The notes under the pieces were generated by a model. The model was given only the letters and a program-made list of their open reading frames with translations, was not told where the DNA came from and did no database searches. 64,000 bases of DNA from Anaeramoeba flamelloides. Its lineage: Eukaryota; Metamonada; Anaeramoebidae. The position numbers and the translations under genes are program-made. Positions 32,130-44,034 of the stretch are shown piece after piece; positions within the stretch are counted from its first letter, which is position 1, and every line of letters begins with the position of its first letter. Location of the stretch: assembly GCA_027625915.1 (NCBI GenBank), contig JANTQA010000036.1, forward strand, positions 5,017,501 to 5,081,500. Direction: 5' to 3'.

Positions 32130-32860
32130 ATCAATTATTAAAACCCTGGAACCTGTTTAGAATTTACTAGGTTTTTTATAGTCTAATAAAGTTAATTGAG
32201 AATTACGAAAATTGTTCTAAATGGTCAAAAGGTCGTAAATTAGTATTTTTTGATGACTGGTCCTTTGTTATTTCCAATAAAGATATATTTTGATAAGAAG
32301 ACCCAAAATGTATTTGGAATTATATGAAATTCACTAAAATTCCCATTCCCCAAAAAGATATTTTTGTTTTCCTTAAACCATTGTTTTTAAAGGTTTTTTT
32401 TTAAATTTTACAAAAACAGGCAATTATGTAAAATTTAATTTACATTCGGGTCCTTGAATGCAAAATTCCTCAAAGACTATACAACATATCATTGGAACAA
32501 TTTTCCTTTATAGTTAATAAAGAGATTTTATAGAAACATGACAAATGAAAAAAATATCTTATAAAATAAAAAAAAATGATTTGTATGTTTGGAATGATTG
32601 TGTTCTCTTTGAAAATCAAACCAATATAATGCTATCACAAAGGCGTTATTGAGAACTTGAATATTTCAAAAAACAAAAAGAATCAAGAGAAACCCAAAAT
32701 AAATCAGAGCAAACCACAATTCTTTAGTCAGAATTTATCCGATTTATGGAGACAAGAACAATCCATCTAGCTCAATATAAAAAAATCATAGAAATTATGA
32801 TATTTTAAATTTAGAGATGTTTATTTAAAATGTTTAAAACAGTTGTCTTTTTTTTAGTTA
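32130..32860 (+). pseudogene. Decayed coding relic, unidentified family
   Basis: Two neighbouring blocks translate into sequence that looks once coding, with Trp, Asp and Arg content unlike the surrounding A/T DNA: WSKGRKLVFFDDWSFVI and IPIPQKDIFVFLKPLF in the first, and DLYVWNDCVLFENQTN, ELEYFKKQKESRETQN and FIRFMETRTIHLAQYKK in the second. The frames are interrupted several times. I do not recognise the family; a transposable-element protein or a dead host gene are both possible. It is clearly not functional as one protein. Confidence 0.45.
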
Positions 32861-33699
32861 GAAAATTTTGATTATATTTCTTTTTCATTTTTATGTTTCT
32901 TAGCAAGGTTTTCTAGTTTATATATCTCAAAAATTTTCCAAATTTTTCATTAAAAAAAAATTGAACGAATAATTTTTCTGATCCTAATGTGAGAATATAT
33001 TAAGATAATTATTTATATTTTAAATAATATTGGATCAAAAGATTTTGGAACTATTTGATATACCCAAAAAATAGTCCTTAAGTAAAATTGTCCATTTCTA
33101 TATTTTTTCGAAAAAATATCAGATATTATATTTGTCTATTAAAACAAAATAATAATTAAAAATTACATTTATCAAAATATTAAGATTAAATATTGAAAAA
33201 AAAATAATTTTATTTTCTTAAAAAATAATATAAAATGATACTTTCACTTTTTAAAAAGATAATGATCACAGAAAATTTTTATTAAATAATTTTGTAACTT
33301 TTTCAAACTGTGTAAATTTTTTTAAATTTGATAATTCAATTCTTATTCAAAAAAAAAATAGAGGTTTCTGGTTATAATGTTTTTGTTGACAATTCCTATA
33401 TATCAAAAACATAATATTTTTTAAAAAAAATAATTAGATTACAGTTATCAAAATAAAATTTGCCAAGCGACTATGTCCCTGTATTTTTTCTTATTCCATT
33501 GTAACATCTGATTTACTGATCAATAGTATATCCAAGTTAAAATAAAATTTGAAGGTCAATTCCTTGATTTATTAATTAAATTTTAAATTTGGAATTAAAT
33601 TTGTCTAAATTTTTTTTGTGATTTTCTCAGTTTGTTTGAAATTTTTTATTTTGATTTATTATGATTTTATCTTTCGAAAATTAATTAAATTTTTCGAAA

Positions 33700-33920
33700 T
33701 AAATTTTTTTATTTGTTTTTTCATTTTGAATTTCCTTTTAATATATAGAACTTTAAGAAATAAATATCATATTTACTTATGGTTTATAGTCTATTTCTTT
33801 GATTGGTTAATATTTTGGTCTCCTTTAACAAAAAAAAAACACTTTTTATTTTGTAACACTGATTAAACTTTTCTGCAAGCATTATTTTGGCAACAGTACT
33901 GAAAAAAATACCTGACATGA
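33700..33920 (+). repeat. Dispersed repeat, direct copy of 19990-20200
   Basis: See the partner entry: AACACTGATTAAACTTTTC and the AACAAAAAAAAAACAC block are shared in order. The open stretch at 33618-33866 runs through this repeat and is not a gene. Confidence 0.5.
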
Positions 33921-34109
33921 AAATAATCTAGTATAAGATTTTTAATTGATAATATTAGTTTAATTGCTGTTTAAATTCATTTTTATTTCAAATCATATCC
34001 TTTTCTATGAAATAGGTAATAAACCTACATAAAGTTCATTAAGGGGCTAGTTAACTAAAAAATCTTCTAATAAATATTATAGAAAATTACAACAAAAATT
34101 TACCCCATC

Positions 34110-34960
34110 TTGAAGAGGGAAAATCAAGTAAAAATATGATTACTCCGTTAAACAGACTTATTCTTAATAATATTTTCAAAAATGAATTCTTGTTTTTTAA
34201 AAATTTTGATACATTTTTTGCATTTTTGAAAAGTTCGAAATTCAACATATTTCTAAATTATTTCAAAATAAAAATATTCTCTTTGAAGAAGTAAGAAATA
34301 TAATTGTCTATCAAAGAAGTATCCAGAAATACTCTTTAAAAATAAATACTCCAAGTTTTAAAATAACTCAGTTTAAAAAATTAACCTTCTTACAGAAAAA
34401 TTACAATAATTATTTTAATGTTTAAAAAAATATAATTTTTGATTCAAAGAAAAGTTCAAAACAATTAGTTGTTTTTACTATACCAAAAAATACAAGTGAA
34501 GAAAAGAAAGAATCAAATTAAAAATTCTCCCAAAATACTTTTTTAAAACCTGGAAAATTCAACGTATAATCTAAAAAAAAATACTTTTTAATTTGATTAT
34601 TTTTAATCAATAACAAATAAACCACTCTGATAATTTTTTCAGTGGGTTATTAACAACTTCAGAGATTAAATATATCAATTAACTTTAAAATTACTTTTTT
34701 TTCAATTTTTAAAGATTTTCAAGTAAATAAAACAAATTCAAATTAATAATTAAAAAAATTATAAATTTTATCAAATAACTGATTTTAATACTAACAGTTC
34801 CTTATTTATACTCTGGATATTTGAAAAAGAATATTTCCCTAATCTTTTGAAATTTCATGTAATTCTATAAATATTTGTTATGAATAAAATAGATGCTGAA
34901 TTTTAAAGAGATCTCCAATGATTCAATATTTTATTTATTTTTATTGTATTTTTACAATAA
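34110..34960. repeat. Long dispersed repeat, copy 2
   Basis: Collinear with 1000-2450 but without the 620-base middle section of that copy. Shared landmarks include TTTTCAAAAATGAATT, TTTGAAGAAGxAAGAAAT, ACAATAATTATTTTAA, TACTTTTTTxAAACCT, ATTATTTTTAATCAATAA, TTTTTTCAGTGxG and ATATTTGAAAAAGAATATT. Confidence 0.55.
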
Positions 34961-35517
34961 GATTAAAATCTCAATGTTATTCGTTCATACAGATGATCAG
35001 AAAATCACTTAAAGTGTGATTTCTTCAATACTACACATTTTTCAAAATTTTTGTATTTTCAGTTCAAATTTGATCCAAAATTCACTAAAAAAAAAAGTAT
35101 CAGATCTTTTGACTTAAAATTTCATTGGGAAAAATGAATTCTTTTAAAAACGATGACTGACTTCTCTAAAGTTGATAAATGAAGTTACATTCAGGTTTAA
35201 TTGTACCCTTATGTAAATAATTACTCTATTACCTTTGGGAAAAAAAAATAAATAAGAGTTACTGGTACCTTAAATAAAAGTTCTTTGATTCGAATAGGAA
35301 TCTTTTGAAAAAACAAATAAAAGATCTTAATTTACATTGTGAGACAAGTTTTTTAAATTACCTTTAATAATAAGAGGTTCAATTTATAAAAATAAAATGG
35401 AAAAAATACTTTATTGCTTTCTTTTTTGTTTTGATTAAAAAAAATTTGATTGTTGGGATTTTGAAAAGTATGTTTTTTTTCAAGTATTAAAGGTATAAAC
35501 AAAAACACTTCACTAAA

Positions 35518-35667
35518 ATGGTTCAAAAAAAATTCTTGGTTTGTTTTTTTACAACTATTGCCATACTCCTCAGACTCTATGATGGTGTTAAAAAATCTTT
35601 TCATTTGGAAAATTTTTTTTTCTCTTCAAATAAACATCTTTTATCTATCCAAATATGTAAAATTTGA
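35518..35667 (+). CDS. Candidate small ORF with hydrophobic N-terminus
   Basis: ATG in good context (CTAAAATGG) opens a 49-residue frame starting MVQKKFLVCFFTTIAILL, a plausible signal anchor, followed by RLYDGVKKSFHLEN. The first half is richer in G+C than its flanks. A GTAAAA donor at about 35656 could continue it into another exon; an acceptor TTATTTTCAG occurs at about 35780 but adds only a few codons. The opposite strand also has an 83-codon frame here. No family recognised; it may be a first exon, a small protein, or a remnant. Confidence 0.2.
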   Translation: MVQKKFLVCFFTTIAILLRLYDGVKKSFHLENFFFSSNKHLLSIQICKI

Positions 35668-36085
35668 TAAAATGTAGCAAAAAACATTACAACCAAACTA
35701 TTTAAAGACTTTATCTTCAATTTTTCCCTCAATCAAATTTTTTAATTGAAAAATAAAAAGTTGTAACAAATTTATTTTCAGTTAAAAAGAGCAAGTCTGT
35801 ATTTTTTTCTTGAAAAAAATCTTTGTAAAGAATGAGGAAAAAAGATTTTGATTTGTAATTTGGTAATAATAAAAAAATTATCCATTTGTTTCTAAAGTAC
35901 AAGTCTTAATAATTCACAAACCAATTAAAGTGAATTGAATTAAAAAATAGTAATTTTTTTCAATTCCAAAAACTTGGTTTTTTCACAAAACTACAAATAT
36001 TTTTTTCATTTTTTCGTTTTTTTTTTTGTATCTTCAAAAGAATTTTAGGTTTTACCCTCACCAAAGAAAACAAAAACCCAACAAT

Positions 36086-37025
36086 ATGAGCTACACACTT
36101 AATACCAATACTCGATCGACACAGCAACAAAGGGGCATACGATCGCAACAAAAGGGTGCGCCCATTTGGAACAACCGAAACTTCCCACATATTTTTGGAA
36201 CCTTTGCACAGTCGCAACCAAGCAATTCATTGTCTTTAAAGGATTTGATTGCAAGTGAGACCGAATTCCAGCAAATGATTCTCTTTTCTAATTCACAAAT
36301 TAAAAAATTAGAAAACCAAAGGAAAAAGATCGAAAATTATTTTGGCAAGCAAAGAATCAATATCCAACAACTGTCCACTAACAGCAACAGCACGATTACT
36401 GCCACCACAAATAACACAGGGAATAATAATAATCTTCTAGCCAACCAAAGCTCTCCTAATCAGCAGACAATGATGAATAACCCGAGAACAAGGAGACAAA
36501 CAAGGAAGGGCTTTCAGAACAACCCCATGCAGCCAACAGCATCCAAGCCAACAAAGGCAATGAACAACCCTAATACTCTCAGCCGCAACATCAAAACAGA
36601 TCCCAAAATTAGAAAAAGAAAATCACCCGAAGATTTAAGCCAAGAGAAATCAGGATCCAAATCGTCAACGATCAAAGGCTTTGGTAATAGCAATTCCATG
36701 GAAATCACCAACACAAACAAAAGGCAAAGAAATAATGCTGTTTCACAAAATGCAACAAATAATCAAAAAAGAAAAAAAACAAACAGGCGATCAAACAGAA
36801 AAAAAAACAACATCAAAGAAGAAAACTCAGATGATGAAATTAAAAGAATTATTGAGCAAATTAACTTTTTTGATTCAGAAGATAATGAAACGGATAGCGA
36901 AGAAGATGATTTTATTTCGACAAGAACAGAACCTTCAAAAGTTTGGGATCATATCAGTCCTTGGCTCGAAGAATTTACAAGCGAATCAGTGGAATTCCTT
37001 CAGCAAACAGTTTGTTTTTTCTTTT

Positions 37026-37056
<31 letters not shown>

Positions 37057-40000
37057 GTGAAGGTTTCCATTCTTTTTTCAATCTTTTTTGAATCAGAAAA
37101 CTTTGTAAAATATATTTGAACAAATCTACCCAATTTATTTTTTACGAATGGGAGGGCGAACATAGGAATCAATTCAAACTTGATCAACTGCTATTTATTT
37201 TCTAAATTGGATCAAAGCTGAACACATTTTTTTCCTTCCACCATCTTTCTCATTTTGAATTTGCCCTTTAAATATTAAGCCATCTAATTTTAAAAAAAGT
37301 GTTTACAAAAAAGTTTTTAAAAAGTCTCTACAAAACAGATTGACGAATTGCAATTCCATTTTCACTGCTCTCTTAAAAACTTTTTATTTTAAACTTTTTT
37401 AAAACTACTTTCAATTTATTCCGTTTTTTATTGAATTTGGATTTAGTAAGTAAATTTATTGAATTTTTAATGTCTTGATTTAATTTTGAGCATCTTGATA
37501 AATTCAAAAAAATGCTTTCAATTTTTTGATTCAATTTCATCTTTAAATTTTTAAACGCAATCCTTGACAAAAAAGTGTTTTTTGTTTAAATACAAAGAAA
37601 CTTTTGAAATTACTTGATTTTCTTTCAAATGAAATTTTTTGAAAGAGAGTTCTCAAATTTATAAAAAATGAAAAATTGTTTTTCAGTTGTTTTAAAAAAG
37701 TGTTACAGATTTTTAAAATTAAAGAAAAATTCAAATTTTCTTAATTTTCATCACTTAATTTTCACAACTCATCCAAACTCTTTTTAGAGCCCAACTTGAT
37801 TTTTTCGAAAAAAAAAAAAAAGAAAACAAAAAACATTTTCAAAAGTTATTTTTAAATGATTGGATTTCTAAGATTTGAATGATTTATTGGATTATTTGGG
37901 CCTATGCGATTCATATTTGGCATTATCAAAATAAAATAATCTAAAAATGAAGTAAAAAATAATCCCATTTTTTATTCAAAAGACTCATTTCAATTAGGTG
38001 ATTAATGATTTTTTAATTCAATGATTTTTTTCTTATTAAACAAGTAATTAATACAATTAATTATTTTTTTTATTTTCTTTTCGCATAATTTTAAATAAAC
38101 TTTGTTTCTATCAAAAGGGGGTATCTAAAAAAAAAGATTTTCAAAATGTAATTCTTTTTTCATAATTGACCCTTTTAAGAATAAATGAAGAATAAAAAAG
38201 AAGAAAAACACTCCGACAATAGTTGATACATTGGCATAAAGTAAATTTAATAAATCATAAAATTTTCTTCAAAATTTTAAATATTAAAATTCTTGGATCT
38301 ATTGAGAAAAATAAAAATGTTCATTTTGAGTTTCAATTGAAGATCAAAGAAAATTCCAATAGAAATCAATATATGATTTTCCGACAATCATTCTCACTTT
38401 TTGAATAACATTAGAATAACATGTTTTTACTTTGTGATTATTGATTTTGTAATACTAAAAAAAATTACAAAACAATTATTGGTATCAAGGAGAAAATTGA
38501 AAAAAAAAATCCAAAAATATGAAAAAATCCATTAAATTTTGAAATTCTTCAAAAATAATTATTTTCTTCAAATCATTTAAACACATATGGTTCAGCCCTT
38601 ACAATTGGGGCCTTAGACTTGAAAATAGTTTTTTGGAAAATGAAAATATAAAAATATTATTTAATTTCAAAATTTTAACTTTTAAAAACAGCAAAATTTC
38701 TTCATTGATAAGGATTAAAAACATTTTGAAACATTTCACTCTAGTGGATAGAGAAAAGAATGTTAAGATATAATCTTTTTAAATAAAACATAGGGCAAAA
38801 CTCTCAATGCATTTAACATTTAAACCAAATAAAAAGAACTTTGAAAAAAAAAATAAGATCAATTTCTTTCTAAAGTGAATTGTTCAAAATTTTTATTGTT
38901 TTTCGAAAAAATATCTGATAAATTGCCAAAAAACAAATGTAGATTTTATCAGACAACACAATGAATCTTCAATTTCAAATAAACAAAAAAAAATACAATC
39001 AATCTCCCTATTTAGATTTTACAGAGTTTATTTTTTTTTTTGATAAAAAAAATCATTCATCATTTTCAAAAAAAATAATAAATATTAAAAAACTAAATTT
39101 AAAATATATAGAATTAAAATTTTTCACATTAACGGATAATATTTTTATACAACCTATATTTTTGTTTCTATTTAAATCATTTTTTTCTTTCTTCTTTTTA
39201 TATCATTGTTTCCATTCGTTTCTCTTTGTATACTTTTATTTATTTATTTTGATTTTCTATTGGCTCTTTCGATTACAAAGTAAAAAAAAAAATCCAAAAA
39301 TTTTTCAAATGTATTTAATCCTATAAACTAGATGAAAATTAATTCCTTTAATTATAAAATAACGATACCTTTTTATTGTAATGTGATCATAATTTTTCAA
39401 ATAAGAAAGAAAAATTAATACATAAAACAAAATTATCGAATTATAAAAATCAAAATGAGTTGATATCCTTTCATTCATAAAAATAAATACTAAGCTTATT
39501 CAAGACCAACTATTTCGAAAACAAACTTTTGGAATTTTTCTGGATAAAAAAAAAAAATGAAAAAATTTGTTAATAGCAATTTTAATAAAAATCTTATTTT
39601 TAAAAATTGAATATTTTATCAATATATATATCATTCCAGAAATAATTGACACATTTTGAAAAAAAATACTTTTCTCCACGATTTTAAAAATATCACCACC
39701 CATCAACTATTTAACCACAAATAAACCTGCTGGTTAGGTGAATCAGAGCAATGATAAAAAGTTGAAACAAAAAATGAAAAAATTTTTTTCAAAGTTTCTT
39801 TTTTTTTTTTTTAAATTGGGTCTTCAGTAAAAGAAAATAAACAGGAGCAAAATATACTCTGTGAAAATACAAATCATATTTGCCACACAATCGATAAGTA
39901 CCAGAATTTCTTTTTTAAAATATTACCAATAATAATAACAAGGTAGTCTTGGATTGTCGTCGGTTTAAATCTATTCACCATTAACACCATTTCCGTTCAT

Positions 40001-43000
40001 AGAACTTAAATCTTTTACCAATTCAAACAAAAAATCAACATTCTTTTCTTAACCATCAATCCATCAATCATCTTTGAGTTAGGAATTAACATTAAAAAGT
40101 AATAATATAAAGCACATCACTTCTCAGAAAAATGCTCATGTTTAAACAGATAAGCATTTATACCCTGGTCTGTCATATCAACAAACCCCATATTTACGGT
40201 ATAATTAACAGTGTTAAATTGTTTGGGTTTGTCTTTTTAAAGATTTCGGATCTTTGTGTATCTATTTCAATTTGGTTTGTTTCCTTCTCATAATTCGTTT
40301 TTTTTTTTGAAGTTGTTACTTAATTTTTGGATTTGTGAGAAAGGTTAAAGATTGTTGAATTCGAAATAAAATAATTTCATCAAAAATGTTCAAAAATAAA
40401 ATTTTGCATTTTTTATGTAATTATTTAAAAAGATCTTTTTGAAATTTTAGATCAAAGTGTTAAAAAATTTCAATCATTATTATTATTAGTGAAGATGTAT
40501 AAATTACACACACAAGATGCTCTTAGACTTCAATTTTCTCAAAGGCAATTGAAGCATAAAACCATAAATTTCACGATTATTCAACGAAAAAACATACCAA
40601 ATTTTTTTAATGGTTAAAAGGAAAAAACTTAAAAAAATGTTAAGAAAAAAGAAAATAAAAAAAAAAAATATTTTATAAGCAATTGATAAAAATCAAAAAA
40701 AAAAACAATGCTATCATTTAATAAAGAACCCCAAAAATTACAGCCAGGATACTTTTGTTTAATTTAATTTAATTTTATAATTGATTATGGATGTTCATTT
40801 GAAATGTAGTTGTTTAATTGTTTTAATTTCTTTTTTTCTTTTTGATCTGATTTGATTTAAACCTTTGGGATTTTTTGCCTTTACTTTTTAGATTTTTATT
40901 TTTCAAGTTACTTATTCTATCGTGTTTCAGTATCTCCGTATTAGCAAATAACTACTAAATCTTTTTCCTTTGCAATTCTTCTTCCTAATCTAAAGAAAAT
41001 TCAACATTTTGAAAAAATGGAAAAAAAAAAACATAAAAGTAAAAATACCCATTTGTTTTTTTTTTTTCGATATTGATACCAAATTTTGAGGATAACCTGT
41101 TTTTTTTTTTTTATTAAAATTGACTTTCTCAAAAATTATTACTCTAATTTTTTTGAAAAAAATTTTATATTTGATGTTTCATTTTTAGAATTGATTTTAT
41201 AATAACAGAACTTGAAAAAAACAAAATCCAGAATTTGTAAAAAAAATTCTCCAATTTCGAATATATTTCTCTTCTTTTCATAGAAAAAAAAATTTGTTTC
41301 CAAAATCTGTTTAAAGTTACAAAACAAAATAGTATAATGAAAAGGGATTAGATCTAACTCTTTACAATCAAAAAAATTAAAAAAATTATATTTTTCCCAA
41401 AAATAAATGAATTAATGATGAAAAAACCATTTTCCTAATATCCAAGTAAATCATTCCACCAAGTGATCTTACTCTAAATGAATGAGTTGATTTTGTACAA
41501 ATCGCTTAAAGGACGTAATTATTTTTTTAACTTTTCTTATAAAAACAAAATAAAAGAATAAAAACAATACTAACAGAAAACACAGTCAAACTATCTTAAA
41601 ATGATGTGAAGTTAAATCATGAAGTTGAGTTTTTAATCCCCATTTTTTTATTTGCCATTTTATTTTTTTTTTTTAATAACAGTCACCAAAAAGATTCTTT
41701 TTTGATTTTTTTTTTTTTTATTCCTTTTTGAAAACTTTTTTTTTCGTGAATATTGATTTACAACACATTTATTTAGTAACCTGTTTTCACTTTGCATCAT
41801 CAATAATTTTAATCATTAATTTCAAGATCTCAAAAGTTTTCGATATTATTGTTAACTAAATTATTCTTCAAAGTGTTGTTAAATGTAACAAAGTAAAAAA
41901 CATTTACTAGACTTATTTTGGTATTTAGAATTCTTTATCGAAAACAGTCCAGGGATAAGAATGTTAAAAATAGAATCCATATATGGTGTAGGAGTATGTA
42001 TGAAGAAGTTTGCTTATGCGTGTCAGGGTGGTTTGGATGGTATGTTCGGTGATTTAGATTAGTATTTTACTAAAAAATAAAAATAAAAAAAACTTGAGTT
42101 TTAAAAGAATCGTGAACGTGGTCTCTTCTTTCAGTGAAATTTTGTTATGAACCTTAATGGTTAAAAGTTTAATTTTGAAAAATTTTTTAAAAGTAATTAG
42201 TGTTGAAATTTTCATGAGTTTTAGATATAGAATACCACTAGCCCTTATTTTTAATTTATTGATAGCAGGATACAAAACTTTACTACTTAAAAGTGAATTT
42301 TCTTAAAATTTGGTTCTAAAAAATCTTTTGAAAATTAATATAATTTGATCTCAAAAATTAACAGTTTTTTAATTTTTGGAAATAAAATTTTTCTTTCATT
42401 TTTTTTTTTTTGTTTGATCATCCCTCTTCTATAACAAACATCTAGCAACAACTCGAACAATAAAATAACTGAAATACCTCCCATTTGGATTATAAAACGA
42501 AAATTTTTAAAATTTTAACCTTTTTTTTTGTCTTTGTTTAGGACTTTTGAAAAGGTTTTAGAGATACATAAAGAGTATGAAAGGATGTAATTAAAAAATT
42601 ATTCGAATATACATTAGTGACTATTATTTTTTAAGTTTAAATTGTATTATTATTATCATTTTTTTTCCAACGTAAATAGCGCTAGAGAAACTCTCTGTCA
42701 ATTTCTGTAATTTCTGTAATTTCTGTGATTTCTGTGATTTCTTTGATTTCTGTCAATTTCTGTGATTTCTGTGATTTCTATGATCCTGAAAGAGGCATGA
42801 TTGTTTTTTTTTAACAAATTTCATCCCAAACTTAACCATAGTTCAAAAAACAGAAACTACAAACCTTAAATTATACAATTAAAATTGCATTATTTATAAT
42901 TGAATGCAATTGATCCAAATATAGGATTATCTTAAAAATTAAAAAAATACAATTTATTATAATTCTTTTTATATCATTTAACTGGATTATGCTTAATTAA

Positions 43001-43780
43001 TTATATTGTTTTAATTATCTTATCATATATCTGATAAATTTAATAATCAATTATTAATTAAAGGATTTAATTAAAGAAGGATATGCCGAAATTCCACCGC
43101 TATACCAAATTTCATGGAATTTTCAAGATTCGCCATTACCAAACCTTAATGAAAATTCGCAATCTCATAAATCCGAAAATACATTGAAAGCTCAAAGACA
43201 ACAAAAATTAAGAAATGAAATCGACAAATCTTCACGTGTATTTTGTAGATTATTAGGATCCCTAATTGAAAGCGATACAAAATCTTCGCATTTGGCACAT
43301 AAAAATAAAAGGCTAGTGACACAGTTAGATCAATTAAAAAATTCATACCAATACTGGAAAGATCCCAAAGATCCTAGATTTCCTCGTAAATATAATGGAA
43401 CAAAGACTAAGGATATAATTTCTCGATCTTCACAAGACACCCATTCGCAAATCCCCATCATCCAAAAAAATGGGAATTTATCTTTGAAAGCAATATCTGA
43501 ATTAATGAAAGTTGGTCTAATTATTGAGCCATCATCCAACTTACAGCAACAAAGCGACCCAATTTATGACAGGCTAAAAATCCTAATGGGACAATTACAT
43601 AAAGTGGTGTCAATGAATAATAAATATAAACAACAAATGTATGGATCAACCAAAGACATTATTACAAAAGAAAAAAAATGGGATCAAAGATTTGAAGAAA
43701 TTTTGGCTCTTGAAAAAAAATATAAAGATTTAATAAAGCAATCAAACGGGAAAAAGAAAAGAAGAAAAAGAAAAAAATAA
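36086..43780 (+). CDS. TADA3: ADA3 (TADA3/Ngg1), two exons around a 6-kb intron
   Basis: ADA3 is the adaptor subunit of the histone acetyltransferase module of SAGA-type complexes, working with ADA2 and GCN5 in the nucleus. Exon 1 (36086-37009, 308 codons) and exon 2 (43064-43780, 238 codons plus TAA) make 546 residues. Exon 1 has a coiled N-terminal segment at about 50-90 (LSLKDLIASETEFQQ), like the human one, then a long Asn/Lys/Ser-rich linker, then VWDHISPWLEEFTSESVEFL at about 285-305, matching human FWASVEPYCADITSEEVRTL. Exon 2 continues with YAEIPPLYQISW (human YKIPPLGKHYSQRW), VFCRLLGSLIES (human ALTQRLLQALVEEN) and AISELMKVGLI followed by DPIYDRLKILMGQL (human RIKEELIAQGLL and DEVLAELRKRQAEL), and a Lys/Arg-rich end. 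The order of four separate matches across both pieces supports one gene. Intron phase is 0; donor GTTTGT, acceptor TTAAAG. An acceptor at 43076 is an alternative. N-terminus chosen at the first ATG with good context (AACAATATGAG). Confidence 0.8.
40480..41010 (+). repeat. 530-base dispersed repeat, copy 3
   Basis: Same landmarks and direction as 15920-16450 and 18190-18730, including AAGAACxCCAAAAAT-ACA, ACTTTTGxTTAATTTAA, TTTTTGATCTGATTTG and AAACCTTTGGGATTTTT. It lies inside the ADA3 intron, as copy 1 lies inside the PHF5A intron. Confidence 0.6.
41889..42062 (+). CDS. Unidentified short coding-like ORF inside the ADA3 intron
   Basis: A 57-codon open stretch ending in TAG, with noticeably more G than its surroundings. 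It contains HLLDLFWYLEFFIEN and, after an internal ATG at 41961, SIYGVGVCMKKFAYAC and GGLDGMFGDLD. Composition is balanced with Cys, Gly, Trp and Tyr, unlike the Lys/Asn/Phe strings of random frames here. I do not recognise it. It could be a last exon of a nested gene, a fragment of a transposable element, or a dead copy of a host exon. Confidence 0.3.
   Translation, partial: QSKKHLLDLFWYLEFFIENSPGIRMLKIESIYGVGVCMKKFAYACQGGLDGMFGDLD
42694..42783. repeat. 9-base minisatellite
   Basis: About ten units of the form ATTTCTGTG, with variants ending TAA, TCA and TTG. It lies near the 3' end of the ADA3 intron, about 280 bases before the acceptor. No coding frame is open through it on the plus strand for long. 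Confidence 0.9.
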
Positions 43781-44034
43781 TTATTTCAATTTGTTTTTTT
43801 TTTATTTTTTTTTTCTTGTTTTTTTTCATTAATTTTTATAAATTTATTTTTTCAACCTTTATTAAAGAAGAAAATAAGATAATACAATATTTTTATTAGA
43901 TTAGATAATTTATTTTTTGTTTTTAATAATCAAAAGTAATAATCTTTTTTTATGAATCATTTCAGTTTATTTTTTAAAAAATTATAAATATATTTTCAAA
44001 AATTCTCGATTCCCAATATAACTGAATTTTGATT

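Larger units (their letters stand above)
31610..36085. other. Spacer between BEACH and ADA3 genes
   Basis: Holds a decayed coding relic (32130-32860), repeat copies at 33700-33920 and 34110-34960, and a small candidate ORF at 35518-35667. The open stretch at 31790-32005 shows no family signal. Otherwise A/T-run sequence. Confidence 0.5.
37010..43063 (+). other. Giant intron of the ADA3 gene
   Basis: 6,054 nt, donor GTTTGT, acceptor AATTAAAG. Contains a partial inverted-end repeat (37225-37345), a 530-base repeat (40480-41010), a coding-like ORF of unknown nature (41889-42062), a 9-base minisatellite (42694-42783) and otherwise A/T-run DNA. Open stretches at 37373-37734 (minus), 38223-38408, 38961-39326 (plus), 39500-39706 and 41139-41327 (minus) are low-complexity and match nothing known. 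Confidence 0.65.

Noticed and set aside
43064-43780. Mediator subunit MED7
   Set aside because: First impression from IPPLYQ and a following helix, but the MED7 block HHLLNEYRPHQ is absent, while four segments in order match ADA3 together with the exon at 36086.
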